From a virus: DNA of 64,000 bases. Within the stretch, counting starts at the first letter, position 1; the number at the start of each line of letters is the position of its first letter. The translations under genes were made by a program, and so were the position numbers. Shown piece by piece: positions 54,499-62,317 of the stretch. The DNA is taken from IMG/VR virus record IMGVR_UViG_3300020424_000003, positions 1 through 64,000 of that record; one strand, given 5' to 3'. Under the pieces are notes generated by a model that did no database searches, was not told where the DNA came from, and was given only the letters and a program-made list of their open reading frames with translations.

Positions 54499-55636
54499 CG
54501 GAAACTACCGTGTCTTCAATGATATTCTCCGCGAGAGGGGAGACTATCCCAATGCAATTTGGTATGGCAAATATGCTATAAAAAATATCGTCAACTGGTG
54601 TTCAAATGATTATCTCGGAATGGGACAGCACAAGGTGGTACTCGATGCCATGCACACCGCTCTTGATCAAACCGGAGCAGGTTCGGGTGGAACTAGAAAT
54701 ATTGCCGGAACAAGTCACTATCATGTAGCACTAGAGCATGAGTTGGCTAAACTGCATAGCAAACAGTCAGCTCTGCTCTTTACATCAGCCTATGTGGCAA
54801 ACGAATGGACACTAATTGCTCTCAAACGTATCATTCCCGACATTGTTTTTGTAAGTGATTCAAAGAATCATGCTTCACTAATTCAAGGAATTAGAAACAG
54901 TGGTGCTGAAAAGAAAATCTTTAAGCACAATGATCTAGAACAGTTAGAACAACTACTGCGAGACGTCAAAGGCACTCCTTGCATAGTCTTTGAGTCCGTG
55001 TATAGCATGGATGGATACGTCAGTAAGATTCCTGAGATTGTTGCATTGGCAAAAAAATACAACGCCATAACTTATATCGATGAGGTCCACGCCGTTGGCC
55101 TGTATGGTGAAACAGGTGCAGGATATTCTGCAAAGCTGAGATCACAGGACCAAATCGATATTGTTAACGGTACACTTGGTAAAGCCTTTGGAGTTCAGGG
55201 TGGATACATAGCAGGGAAGTCAGATGTAATTGACGCAATTCGTTCTGTGTCCTCAGGCTTTATCTTTACAACTTCAATGAGTCCTGTGATTTGTGCAGGT
55301 GCTCTAGCCAGTGTAAAGTATCTAAGAGATCACAACGAGCTTAGAGTAAAACATCAAGAAAGAGCAAAAAGGCTTAAGACATTATTAAGAAATAGAGATA
55401 TTCCTATCTTTGAAAATGAAACACATATTGTTCCAGTCAGGATAGGAGATGCTAAAAAGTGTAAGGCGATCAGTGATGAACTGATCAATGAGTATGGAAT
55501 TTATTGTCAAGCTATAAATTACCCAACTGTAGACGTAGGAACAGAGCGACTGCGTTTTGCACCAACACCATTTCATTCAAACGCAATGATGCATAGTTTG
55601 TGTGACGCTCTTGAGAAAGTAATAAAATATGTTTGA
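54449..55636 (+). CDS. hemA: 5-aminolevulinate synthase (C4 pathway)
   Basis: 395 aa, the size of bacterial ALAS. TGAGSGGTRNIAGTSHYH, FESVYSMDGY, ITYIDEVHAVGLYGETGAGY, and GTLGK245-AFGVQGGYI (PLP lysine) define the alpha-oxoamine synthase fold; the C-terminal INYPTVDVGTERLRFAPTP is the ALAS-specific ending. It condenses glycine and succinyl-CoA to ALA, the committed step to heme in alphaproteobacteria. Fourth gene of a five-gene overlapping operon. It should raise heme supply for the heme oxygenase and bilin reductase encoded at 15-18 kb. Confidence 0.93.
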   Translation: MIDLKPFKQKIQELKDNGNYRVFNDILRERGDYPNAIWYGKYAIKNIVNWCSNDYLGMGQHKVVLDAMHTALDQTGAGSGGTRNIAGTSHYHVALEHELAKLHSKQSALLFTSAYVANEWTLIALKRIIPDIVFVSDSKNHASLIQGIRNSGAEKKIFKHNDLEQLEQLLRDVKGTPCIVFESVYSMDGYVSKIPEIVALAKKYNAITYIDEVHAVGLYGETGAGYSAKLRSQDQIDIVNGTLGKAFGVQGGYIAGKSDVIDAIRSVSSGFIFTTSMSPVICAGALASVKYLRDHNELRVKHQERAKRLKTLLRNRDIPIFENETHIVPVRIGDAKKCKAISDELINEYGIYCQAINYPTVDVGTERLRFAPTPFHSNAMMHSLCDALEKVIKYV

Positions 55637-56048
55637 TATAAAACGTAACTTATACAGAGGCTTAGGCTTTCTGTGTGTGGGTATCGCCTATATAGGATTC
55701 ATTACTCCGGGCATACCTTTTTCAATATTTTTAGTGATAGCCGCTTGGGCCTTTGCTAAAAGTTCACCTAAGATGGAGAAGTGGTTGTACAATCACCCAT
55801 GGTTTGGACCTTTCCTAACCAACTGGGTAAAGAAAAGAGTATTTCCACAAAAGGGCAAATATGCAATGATACTTGTGATGTCCTCAACATTAATCATCAC
55901 TTGGTTTGCAACTGAAAACATCAAAGCAATACTATGGAGCGGAGGTTTCATGGCACTTGTGGCAATATGGGCTTGGAGATACCCAAGCACGGTGGCAGAA
56001 CATGACAAAAGAATCAAACTCGGCCAAAAGATAGGCTGGATCAAATAA
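55629..56048 (+). CDS. YbaN/DUF454-family membrane protein
   Basis: 139 aa. RGLGFLCVGIAYIGFITPGIP, FSIFLVIAAWAFAKSSPKME, WLYNHPWFGPFLTNW are the DUF454 signature (G-x-x-x-P-x-x-P-F, F-A-x-S-S-P, W-x-x-x-H-P-x-F-G). Four helices predicted. The family is poorly characterised; bacterial members sometimes lie near heme genes, which fits its overlap (8 nt) with ALA synthase here. Confidence 0.82.
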   Translation: MFDIKRNLYRGLGFLCVGIAYIGFITPGIPFSIFLVIAAWAFAKSSPKMEKWLYNHPWFGPFLTNWVKKRVFPQKGKYAMILVMSSTLIITWFATENIKAILWSGGFMALVAIWAWRYPSTVAEHDKRIKLGQKIGWIK

Positions 56049-56088
56049 TACAAGGCGTCTCTAAGGCGCCTTAAACCTACATTTCTGG

Positions 56089-56175
56089 TACAAAAAATTG
56101 ACGGTGTTAAAAATTTGACGGTGCCAACCTTACAAATTATTTTTCACTGAAAACCAGTACAAAAATTTGACGGTT
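56089..56175 (+). repeat. Three direct repeats of a TTGACGGT-containing motif
   Basis: Copies TACAAAAAATTGACGGTG (56089-56106), TTAAAAATTTGACGGTG (56107-56123) and TACAAAAATTTGACGGTT (56158-56175). The first two abut, and the third ends exactly where the late box GATAAATA starts. The start-to-start distances are 18 and 51 nt. The arrangement resembles binding sites for a regulator upstream of a promoter. Confidence 0.7.
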
Positions 56176-56183
56176 GATAAATA
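56176..56183 (+). promoter_or_regulatory. T4-like late promoter box for 56214-58842
   Basis: GATAAATATATG on the plus strand, 30 nt before the ATG and directly preceded by a TTGACGGT repeat; CAGGAG is the ribosome site. Confidence 0.65.
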
Positions 56184-56213
56184 TATGTACAGGGCACAAC
56201 TTTACCAGGAGTA

Positions 56214-56786
56214 ATGAATTATATGAAATCTTTGAACAAGTGGCTACTTATTTTAGCAACAGCTTCTTGCGTGGCGCTTTTTAGCACAAATGCAAATGCT
56301 GAAACCAACACAGTGACAAGCACAGTCACGGGGACAACTACGGTTGACAAAACCCCTCCTACTGCATCAGCACCAAACGTCATGATCAACAATCAAGATG
56401 TTTGTTCAACTGGTACTAGTGCCGCAGTACAAACTCAGGTGTTTGGTATTGCAGGTGGAACCACTATCAGAGATAGAAACTGTGAAAGACTTAAATTATC
56501 CAGAGCATTATATGGAATGGGTATGAAGGTCGCGGCAGTTTCCCTACTTTGCCAAGATCCAAGAGTATTTGAAGCCATGGAGATGGCAGGAACACCTTGT
56601 CCTTACAAAGGCAAGATTGGTATTGAAGCCGCGAAAGCATGGGCTGACAATCCAGAAAAACGTCCTGACTACGATAAATGGTTGAAAGAAAATGATCTTG
56701 AAGATACTGAAAAAGAATGGAAGAATAAAGCAACTACTTGGGGCTTCGGTCTTGGTAGCCTTGGTTTGCTTTTATTCCTCTTATAG
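56214..56786 (+). CDS. Secreted protein with C-terminal TM (190 aa)
   Basis: Signal peptide MNYMKSLNKWLLILATASC...STNANA-E, then a Thr-rich segment (TVTSTVTGTTTVDKTPPT), a Cys-containing globular domain (VCSTGTSAAVQTQVF, CERLKLSRALYGMGM, LLCQDPRVFEAMEMAGTPCP) and a C-terminal hydrophobic helix (FGLGSLGLLLFLL). Periplasmic or envelope location is predicted. The type recurs in marine T4-like phages beside a large secreted partner. Function unknown. Confidence 0.58.
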   Translation: MNYMKSLNKWLLILATASCVALFSTNANAETNTVTSTVTGTTTVDKTPPTASAPNVMINNQDVCSTGTSAAVQTQVFGIAGGTTIRDRNCERLKLSRALYGMGMKVAAVSLLCQDPRVFEAMEMAGTPCPYKGKIGIEAAKAWADNPEKRPDYDKWLKENDLEDTEKEWKNKATTWGFGLGSLGLLLFLL

Positions 56787-58842
56787 TCTAGCATACACTC
56801 AACAATATAACGTTGGCGACACAGGACCTAACGGTGGTACCGTGCAATCTGTCACGGTGACATCTACTGTTACAGGCACTGAGGTTGCTCTTAATGGTGG
56901 CTTCGAAGAAACAACTACAACAACTCAATACACAGAAACAGTAATAGAACAGATTTCAACAACACAAACAGTAACCAATACCACAACAACCTCAGTAGAA
57001 ACCACAACTACAAATACTTTACCAGCCATAGAAGCTGGTGATTGGTCAGCGGCAGGAACAGCAGGTGGAGTAAATTCTAATTCTTGTAGTTACAGTGGAG
57101 GTATAGCGGCCGGTGAAGCCTGTATGGGTAAGATGAAAAACGTCAACAATAATCTTGTTACCACAGACAACTATAATGTAAACACACTAGGAGGTGGACA
57201 GGTTACTTCAGAGTATATAGAACTAGGATCTAATCTTACTGAAGCTGAAATACAAGCAGGATTCACACTTAACTTTGGTGTACGTGTACAATCACATGGT
57301 TCAAACGCAAATGTACCATATTGTTCTGCAACAAGTGGTGACTGTAAAGATGTATTTAGAGTCACAACCAATTTGTATAAAGCAGATCCAAATGGCGGTA
57401 ACCTCAGCAGTATATTAATTGGTACCTTCAATAGATATGAAACACTAACGTTTTCTAATTTTAGAAATTACAGTTACACAGAAGACATAGGTTCAAACAA
57501 CTACACAGAAATATGGGGTAACATGGAACTATGGGGTGTTGATGCAGGATATCATAAGAACGTATATGGTCCTATATTTTCACAACCATTCATGACTTTG
57601 ACTTATGACGTTCTTACAACTGTAACAGAAACTATAACACAATTAGTTTTAAGCACACAAGAAACAGTTTACAACACATCAGAAGAAACTATTACAAGTA
57701 TTTTCATAGGAGATACTACAACAGACACATCTATACCAGAAATAGACTTTACAGAAGTAGATTCATTTGAAATAGAAATCATTAACGAAGACACTGGCAA
57801 CGGTATTGAAATGGAGTTTAGTGTTGAAGTAGATGAAACAACCAACGTTGCAACAGTTGAAATGGAATCAACAAACATGGGCACAGGTGTAGTTACAGTA
57901 GAAACTATTGCAGAAATAGATCTTAACATTGACTTTGGAAGTCTTGACACAGGCCCAATGGATGTTAATATGCCAAGTGTTGAATCAATTGAAGCAGACA
58001 TTGGTTCACAGATTGATACTGCGGTTGCTGATGCTGTTGCAGAAATAGAAATAGACTTGCCTGATATGTCTACAGATACAACACAGATGGCAGATGCAGG
58101 GCCAGTGGTAGAGATGGCTCCACCAAGTGATGCAGGTCCTAATTCAGAACCAACTGTTGAAGTTGAAGTAAATACTACTGAGACAAGCAATGAGACGAAC
58201 ACGCAAGAGACAGTTTCCGAAACAGAAAGCACAGAGAGTCCAGAAGCGGTTGAGCCAACAAGCGAGACCGTACAAGAGTCCAGTCAAGATGTGGAACAGC
58301 CAGTGGAAGAGAGTGCGAGTGAGCCGGAAGGGTCAGACAGTGGAGACACTGAGTCTGGAGAGGATACCAGTGGGACAGAAACCGAATCCGACTCCAGTGA
58401 TAGCGGAGATGCAGAGTCAAGTGATGGAGAAAGCAACGACTCTTCTTCCAGGGGAGAAAAGTCTGACGGAAAAAGCGGAAATGATAGCAAAAGCAAAAGC
58501 AAGTCAAAACAAAAAGAAAAGTCCAATTCTGAGAAGAAGAAGGAATACGTAGAGAAGAAAGTAGCAGAAGCCAAGCAGAAGATTGCTACAAAAATATTGA
58601 GTGCTATGGCAGATACTTACAATGCTATCAATGAAACCACAAAGATTGCACTTATATCAAGTTTAGCTGACACAAAGAACTTCCAAGCATACCTAGACAA
58701 GCAAAATGCTTTGCCACAGGATTGGTACACTTCAGAACAAGTGTATCAGGATATGCCACAGTTATTAGACCCAGCTTCAGTGCTATACAACATGGCACAA
58801 GACAAAATCATGGACGAAATGATCATGATGCAATATGAATAG
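56692..58842 (+). CDS. Large secreted acidic protein (716 aa)
   Basis: Signal-like start MILKILKKNGRIKQLLGASV with hydrophobic VLVALVCFYSSYSLA, then a Thr/Val-rich region, a Cys-bearing domain (GVNSNSCSYSGG, PYCSATSGDCKDVF), a long acidic Asp/Glu/Ser/Thr region (VEVEVNTTETSNETN; SDSGDTESGEDTSG) and a basic-helical C-terminus (EKKKEYVEKKVAEAK). The start lies 95 nt inside the previous gene; no better start was found. A surface or periplasmic scaffold or lysis partner is possible. Confidence 0.55.
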   Translation: MILKILKKNGRIKQLLGASVLVALVCFYSSYSLAYTQQYNVGDTGPNGGTVQSVTVTSTVTGTEVALNGGFEETTTTTQYTETVIEQISTTQTVTNTTTTSVETTTTNTLPAIEAGDWSAAGTAGGVNSNSCSYSGGIAAGEACMGKMKNVNNNLVTTDNYNVNTLGGGQVTSEYIELGSNLTEAEIQAGFTLNFGVRVQSHGSNANVPYCSATSGDCKDVFRVTTNLYKADPNGGNLSSILIGTFNRYETLTFSNFRNYSYTEDIGSNNYTEIWGNMELWGVDAGYHKNVYGPIFSQPFMTLTYDVLTTVTETITQLVLSTQETVYNTSEETITSIFIGDTTTDTSIPEIDFTEVDSFEIEIINEDTGNGIEMEFSVEVDETTNVATVEMESTNMGTGVVTVETIAEIDLNIDFGSLDTGPMDVNMPSVESIEADIGSQIDTAVADAVAEIEIDLPDMSTDTTQMADAGPVVEMAPPSDAGPNSEPTVEVEVNTTETSNETNTQETVSETESTESPEAVEPTSETVQESSQDVEQPVEESASEPEGSDSGDTESGEDTSGTETESDSSDSGDAESSDGESNDSSSRGEKSDGKSGNDSKSKSKSKQKEKSNSEKKKEYVEKKVAEAKQKIATKILSAMADTYNAINETTKIALISSLADTKNFQAYLDKQNALPQDWYTSEQVYQDMPQLLDPASVLYNMAQDKIMDEMIMMQYE

Positions 58843-58849
58843 ATAAATA
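58842..58849 (+). promoter_or_regulatory. T4-like late promoter box for 58864-59334
   Basis: GATAAATACAC on the plus strand overlapping the end of the previous gene (TAG at 58840-58842), 14 nt before the ATG, with AAGGAG between. Confidence 0.5.
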
Positions 58850-58863
58850 CACAAGGAGTTATT

Positions 58864-59334
58864 ATGGCAGAAATAGAATATAAAGGTATTAAAGTAGGGG
58901 GCAGTAAGCTATTGCTTGTGATCCCTTTAATAGGTACAATCATAGGTGGTCTTTGGGGAGGCTTTGAGCTTTTCAATAGATATCAAATGATGGAACAAAA
59001 GATCGACAGCTATGTTGCACCAGACCTTAGTGGCTTTGACAAAAAGTTAGCACTTGTACAATCCGAACTTGACATGGTGCTTGAAGAAGTAACCCTTGTT
59101 GCTGATGTGGCCAAAGAACTCAAGAACGACTTACGTGGTGATGTAAGACGTATCGAAAAGATCGTTGAAGACGTTGAAACAAGAGTCAAAAATGACAGTA
59201 GAGAACTTAACACAGACATCAGCGAAGCTATCAAAGATATCAAACAAGAAATGGCTGACCTTGAAGCGAAGATCGAAAAGCAAATTAAAACTGCTTTAGA
59301 AAATCCTTTAAGTAATATGGCAACTACGAAGTAG
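58864..59334 (+). CDS. Membrane-anchored coiled-coil protein (156 aa)
   Basis: One TM helix near residues 15-35 (KLLLVIPLIGTIIGGLWGGF), then a long periplasmic or cytoplasmic coiled coil (KKLALVQSELDMVLEEVTLV, VRRIEKIVEDVETRVKNDSR). An i-spanin-like layout, but longer than most; no outer-membrane partner is certain. It follows the large secreted protein, suggesting a joint envelope function. Confidence 0.52.
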   Translation: MAEIEYKGIKVGGSKLLLVIPLIGTIIGGLWGGFELFNRYQMMEQKIDSYVAPDLSGFDKKLALVQSELDMVLEEVTLVADVAKELKNDLRGDVRRIEKIVEDVETRVKNDSRELNTDISEAIKDIKQEMADLEAKIEKQIKTALENPLSNMATTK

Positions 59335-59336
59335 TA

Positions 59337-59738
59337 TTATTCAACAACCTTTACGTGTTTACTTGGTTTAAATCCGTTAGCAGGATTTAACTCTAAGCCA
59401 GTCAATACAATACAAGCAGAGTTTGTTTCAGGAAACAATGCTATGACGCTCCAAGTCTTTGACACTGGATTCATTGCCATAACTCCTGGTTGTTGTAGCA
59501 CTCTTCCATCTGGTATAGGAACAAAAACAATCATGTTTGCTAATGGTTGCTCTTGATACTTTGTAATGGTTTCCATGACTGCATCCATACTTCCGCAATC
59601 TGTTAAAATAGGTAACTTCATAAACGCACTTGGGTTTTGTTCTTGTTCTGGTGCTGGTGTCGGTGTGCTTTCATGCTCTGCCATGGCAGTAACAGAAAGG
59701 AATGACAACAGAATTGCTATTAATAATGTTTTAATCAT
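59337..59738 (-). CDS. Secreted small protein (133 aa)
   Basis: Signal peptide MIKTLLIAILLSFLSVTAMA-E followed by a Pro/Glu linker (STPTPAPEQEQNPS) and a compact domain (ILTDCGSMDAVMETITKYQE, MIVFVPIPDGRVLQQPGVMA, SACIVLTGLELNP) with two Cys. Conserved type in marine T4-like phages; periplasmic, function unknown. Confidence 0.55.
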   Translation of the reverse strand: MIKTLLIAILLSFLSVTAMAEHESTPTPAPEQEQNPSAFMKLPILTDCGSMDAVMETITKYQEQPLANMIVFVPIPDGRVLQQPGVMAMNPVSKTWSVIALFPETNSACIVLTGLELNPANGFKPSKHVKVVE

Positions 59739-59761
59739 GATGCATACCTCCTAGTATGCTC

Positions 59762-60304
59762 TTACAAGTATTTAGAAAACGTTTGTTTACTACAAAGGTC
59801 TACAGCTTTTAAATACTGTTCGTCTCCGTTGTAATCAAATATCGAATGATTACTTGGCTTGTCTAATACTAACCAAGCACGTTCCTTTATCTCTCGAGCT
59901 AGTTGTTGTTCAGTCCAGATACTCATACCAGCAAACATTCTCCAACCTTTTGGTGTGTTGCCTGTGGATAACTTTTCAATCATTAACATATCACTTGTCA
60001 TTGCAAGTGACTCTCCACTTTGTAAAGTATTTGTACTTTGCCACTCATTGGTGTGTAATAATAGCACAGAGGTCTCACTCACTGGTCCACCTTTGTGAAC
60101 AAAGGTCTCATCCAGTGCCGGATCAAAAGGAATGTCTTTTAATAATCCTAGGCTACTGCATTTAAATTCAGACGGCTTGTTAAGAATGACACCAATCACA
60201 GATCCATCATCACGTTGTTCATAAATGTAAACAACAGCTCTGGTGAACACAGGATTAGCATTCAGTATAGGTCCTGCTACTAACAGTTTGCCTCTAAACG
60301 ACAT
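59762..60304 (-). CDS. YqgE/AlgH (DUF179) family protein
   Basis: 180 aa from the ATG at 60304 (MSFRGKLLVAGPILNANPVF). The family signature is G-x-L-L-V-A-x-P...F-x-R-A-V-V-Y-I-Y-E, GSVIGVILNKPSEF, VHKGGPVSE and GWRMFAGMSIWTEQQL-type blocks. The function is unknown in bacteria. The gene starts 2 nt after the preceding small gene. Confidence 0.85.
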   Translation of the reverse strand: MSFRGKLLVAGPILNANPVFTRAVVYIYEQRDDGSVIGVILNKPSEFKCSSLGLLKDIPFDPALDETFVHKGGPVSETSVLLLHTNEWQSTNTLQSGESLAMTSDMLMIEKLSTGNTPKGWRMFAGMSIWTEQQLAREIKERAWLVLDKPSNHSIFDYNGDEQYLKAVDLCSKQTFSKYL

Positions 60305-60305
60305 T

Positions 60306-60545
60306 TTAACTCCAGTCTGGTAGTGGTCCGCCATATTTTTTCCCTTTTATTTTCTTTCCGCCTACCGTTACACGCTTCTTGCCAACTTTATGGCTCTTTT
60401 TTCCTGATCGTGTTCGTAGACCTTGTGATTTGCATGAAGCAAGGTTAGAGGCACCGAGAGCAGAATCTGGTCTCGATGATCTACATAACTTCTTAGATGC
60501 CTGTGCTTCAAGCTCAGCATTCGTGTCTAAATCAACTATTCTCAT
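60306..60545 (-). CDS. Hypothetical basic protein (79 aa)
   Basis: Short acidic start (RIVDLDTNAELEAQASKKLC) then RSSRPDSALGASNLASCKSQ and a Lys/Arg/Gly-rich tail (GKKRVTVGGKKIKGKKYGG). Late, DNA- or head-associated character is inferred from composition only. Confidence 0.48.
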   Translation of the reverse strand: MRIVDLDTNAELEAQASKKLCRSSRPDSALGASNLASCKSQGLRTRSGKKSHKVGKKRVTVGGKKIKGKKYGGPLPDWS

Positions 60546-60556
60546 TGCAATAGTAT

Positions 60557-60769
60557 TTACCTATATTTGTCTGCAGGGTTTTCATAATTGTCTTTTTCAT
60601 TACATAATCTAAATGTTAGCACTTTTCTCGGTCCTTTCGTTGTATTAACAGAGATGTCACCTGATTTGTCGAAGTATTCTATCTTTGTTATCTTTGCTCG
60701 TTCGTGTTTACCTATCAGAATCTCTTGCCCAACCTGTAAGTTGAGGTTAAGTTGTTTAATATGTGCCAT
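60557..60769 (-). CDS. Hypothetical small beta-barrel protein (70 aa)
   Basis: Start at the ATG at 60769 (MAHIKQLNLNLQVGQEILIG), with GGAG 6-9 nt upstream. LQVGQEILIGKHERAKITKI, DISVNTTKGPRKVLTFRLCN gives a KOW/SH3-like barrel pattern. No assigned function. Confidence 0.5.
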   Translation of the reverse strand: MAHIKQLNLNLQVGQEILIGKHERAKITKIEYFDKSGDISVNTTKGPRKVLTFRLCNEKDNYENPADKYR

Positions 60770-60827
60770 TGGAGTCTCCTTTCGGACCATTGAACATGGT
60801 CATCGAGATTGTACTAGTATTTATTAT

Positions 60828-60841
60828 AGGCCCCGCTGTAA
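60828..60841. repeat. 14-nt direct repeat, left copy
   Basis: AGGCCCCGCTGTAA, identical to 61511-61524. The two copies flank the possible uroporphyrinogen-III synthase gene 60906-61505. Confidence 0.75.
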
Positions 60842-60905
60842 CATTTTCAAATAAATTGGTTTAGTCTATTTGTATCATACCTATAAGGCGATTACATAAG
60901 TAATT

Positions 60906-61505
60906 TTGCATATGAACATTTATACACAATTAAATGAACCAAAAGATCTAGATGCAGGTAGTAAATGGTTACCATGCCTACAAACAACGCCGGTTAAACA
61001 CAGGCAGGCGTGGCCAGAAGCATTGTTAATTACACACATTGATGCAATTAAACACTATGATTATGATATAGTGCCTTTGCTTAACCAAACTGTGCATTGT
61101 ATTGGACCAAAGACCTATGACAGACTAAAAGACATGGGCTTTGCCAACGTAAATTTGCATGGCTTGTATGCAGAAGATATTAAGATATCATCAATGCCTA
61201 TTACACCATGCACTTGGTTACATGGAGATCGTTATAGCAAAGACTTTGCAACCTTCACTGGCGTCACTGCTATCCAAACCTACAAGACGTCACTGCTTGA
61301 AGCTTCACTGTCCGAAATAAAAAAAATGGTCACTGACGGTAACCCACCAGAAAAAATTTATGTCTATTCAAACCTTGTATGTGAGGGGTTGCAGGACATA
61401 GACTGGCCACAGACTGAATTGGTTCATGTTGAATCTTGCAAATCGGTTGATCCTGATAAGTGGTTGAAAACAAAGAGTTTTTATCCAGGTCAAGAAACTA
61501 ATTAA
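60906..61505 (+). CDS. Possible uroporphyrinogen-III synthase-like protein (HemD-like, 199 aa)
   Basis: The middle and C-terminal parts follow the HemD layout: EALLITHIDAIKHYDYD (the strand-helix that in HemD reads like l-i-f-T-S-x-x-A-v), TVHCIGPKTYDRLKDMGFAN (I-G-x-x-T-x-x-x-L-x-x-x-G-F), then TWLHGDRYSKDF (the R-G-like loop), GVTAIQTYKTSLL (Y-x-T) and KIYVYSNLVCEGL. HemD diverges strongly, so this is fold-level evidence. The protein is shorter than typical (~240 aa). If real it would act two steps after ALA synthase. Start codon uncertain (60906 or 60912). Flanked by 14-nt repeats. Confidence 0.48.
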   Translation: MHMNIYTQLNEPKDLDAGSKWLPCLQTTPVKHRQAWPEALLITHIDAIKHYDYDIVPLLNQTVHCIGPKTYDRLKDMGFANVNLHGLYAEDIKISSMPITPCTWLHGDRYSKDFATFTGVTAIQTYKTSLLEASLSEIKKMVTDGNPPEKIYVYSNLVCEGLQDIDWPQTELVHVESCKSVDPDKWLKTKSFYPGQETN

Positions 61506-61510
61506 CCAAA

Positions 61511-61524
61511 AGGCCCCGCTGTAA
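61511..61524. repeat. 14-nt direct repeat, right copy
   Basis: AGGCCCCGCTGTAA, identical to 60828-60841 and 6 nt after the HemD-like stop. Confidence 0.75.
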
Positions 61525-61621
61525 GGTCCACCACCAATCCAAAGAAACCTTCCATTTTATGGGCGGTTAAGACCTTCATGAGGCCTTCCACGGTCTGTCG
61601 AAAAATATTTTCCAAAAGAGG

Positions 61622-61650
61622 TTGACTTTTCTATACTCAGGCCTTATATT
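61622..61650 (+). promoter_or_regulatory. Sigma-70 promoter for 61660-62171
   Basis: Plus-strand TTGACT (61622-61627), 17-nt spacer ending AGGCCT, TATATT (61645-61650). The next start codon is 10 nt later, giving a very short leader. Confidence 0.7.
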
Positions 61651-61659
61651 AAAAAGTAT

Positions 61660-61887
61660 ATGAAGAACACAACGACAATTATATGGATTGCCTGTGTAGT
61701 TTTTTTGGTAGCAATAACCACCAAAGCAATGGCACACGATTCATTCAACGATAAGGTTAATAATTGGGTTGCTAAAGAGAAAGAAAAGACTATTCAATTC
61801 CAGAAAGAGAGTTGGGCTGAAAGTAAAGAACAATTAGGCAGAACTTGGAATTCAATTAAGAATCTTTTTCAAAAAAAGGCTCAATAG
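61660..61887 (+). CDS. Secreted small helical protein (75 aa)
   Basis: Signal peptide TTTIIWIACVVFLVAITTKAMA-type (cleavage near AMA-H), then a charged helix (DSFNDKVNNWVAKEKEKTIQ, QLGRTWNSIKNLFQKKAQ). Periplasmic small amphipathic protein; could be a lysis or exclusion factor. Conserved type in marine T4-like phages. Confidence 0.52.
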   Translation: MKNTTTIIWIACVVFLVAITTKAMAHDSFNDKVNNWVAKEKEKTIQFQKESWAESKEQLGRTWNSIKNLFQKKAQ

Positions 61888-61919
61888 ATAACAATTAAAA
61901 AGGCGGAAGGAGGCCTAGC

Positions 61920-62171
61920 ATGATTAAGAAACTTTCACTTATTATTATATTAGGCCTCGTCACTACGGGTTGCTCGGTGTCTTCACTGACAAAGAATCCG
62001 AAATACGAATGGCTCACTGGCGGACAGGCCGCCTATGGTGATAAGCCAGGTGATGTATGTTATACCTGCGGTGAGAATTTTATTTTCATCAAGAACGAAC
62101 CACTAGGTGCCCAAAGAGAAGCATGGCGAAATGGCTTTTATTGGGGTGGCGATCAAAATCCCAAATATTAA
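61920..62171 (+). CDS. Small lipoprotein (83 aa)
   Basis: Signal MIKKLSLIIILGLVTTGC with lipobox VTTGC (Cys18); mature part WLTGGQAAYGDKPGDVCYTC, then GAQREAWRNGFYWGGD with a CxxC. Outer-membrane-directed lipoprotein by signal; no family. AAGGAGG before the ATG. Adjacent to the secreted protein above. Confidence 0.6.
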   Translation: MIKKLSLIIILGLVTTGCSVSSLTKNPKYEWLTGGQAAYGDKPGDVCYTCGENFIFIKNEPLGAQREAWRNGFYWGGDQNPKY

Positions 62172-62179
62172 AAAAATAA

Positions 62180-62253
62180 GGGGGAGTGGTATAATGGTAT
62201 TACACGGGTCTCCAAAACCTTAGATCGAGGTTCGATTCCTCGCTCCTCTGCCA
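62180..62253 (+). tRNA. tRNA-Trp (anticodon CCA), weak anticodon stem
   Basis: 74 nt with encoded CCA. Acceptor GGGGGAG/CTCCTCT (G1-U72 and G3-U70 wobbles), T stem CGAGG/CCTCG with loop TTCGATT. The anticodon stem CGGGT/ACCTT has a C-U mismatch at its top and the loop CTCCAAA gives CCA. The fold is sound, but the stem is weaker than in the other tRNAs. Confidence 0.8.
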
Positions 62254-62317
62254 AAACTTTTTTTCATCTTTTTTCCAAAAGCCAATAAAATCAATGGTTT
62301 ACAAGGCCAAAAAAAGG

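Noticed and set aside
54883-55068. 61-aa minus-strand ORF in the ALA synthase gene
   Set aside because: Antisense to a clearly conserved enzyme region; no expression signals.
56048-56080. Inverted repeat AAGGCG...CGCCTT after the DUF454 gene as a terminator
   Set aside because: The stem is short and no T-tract follows; it is too weak to call.
57669-58232. 187-aa minus-strand ORF rich in Ser/Val/Thr
   Set aside because: Antisense shadow of the acidic low-complexity region of 56692-58842.
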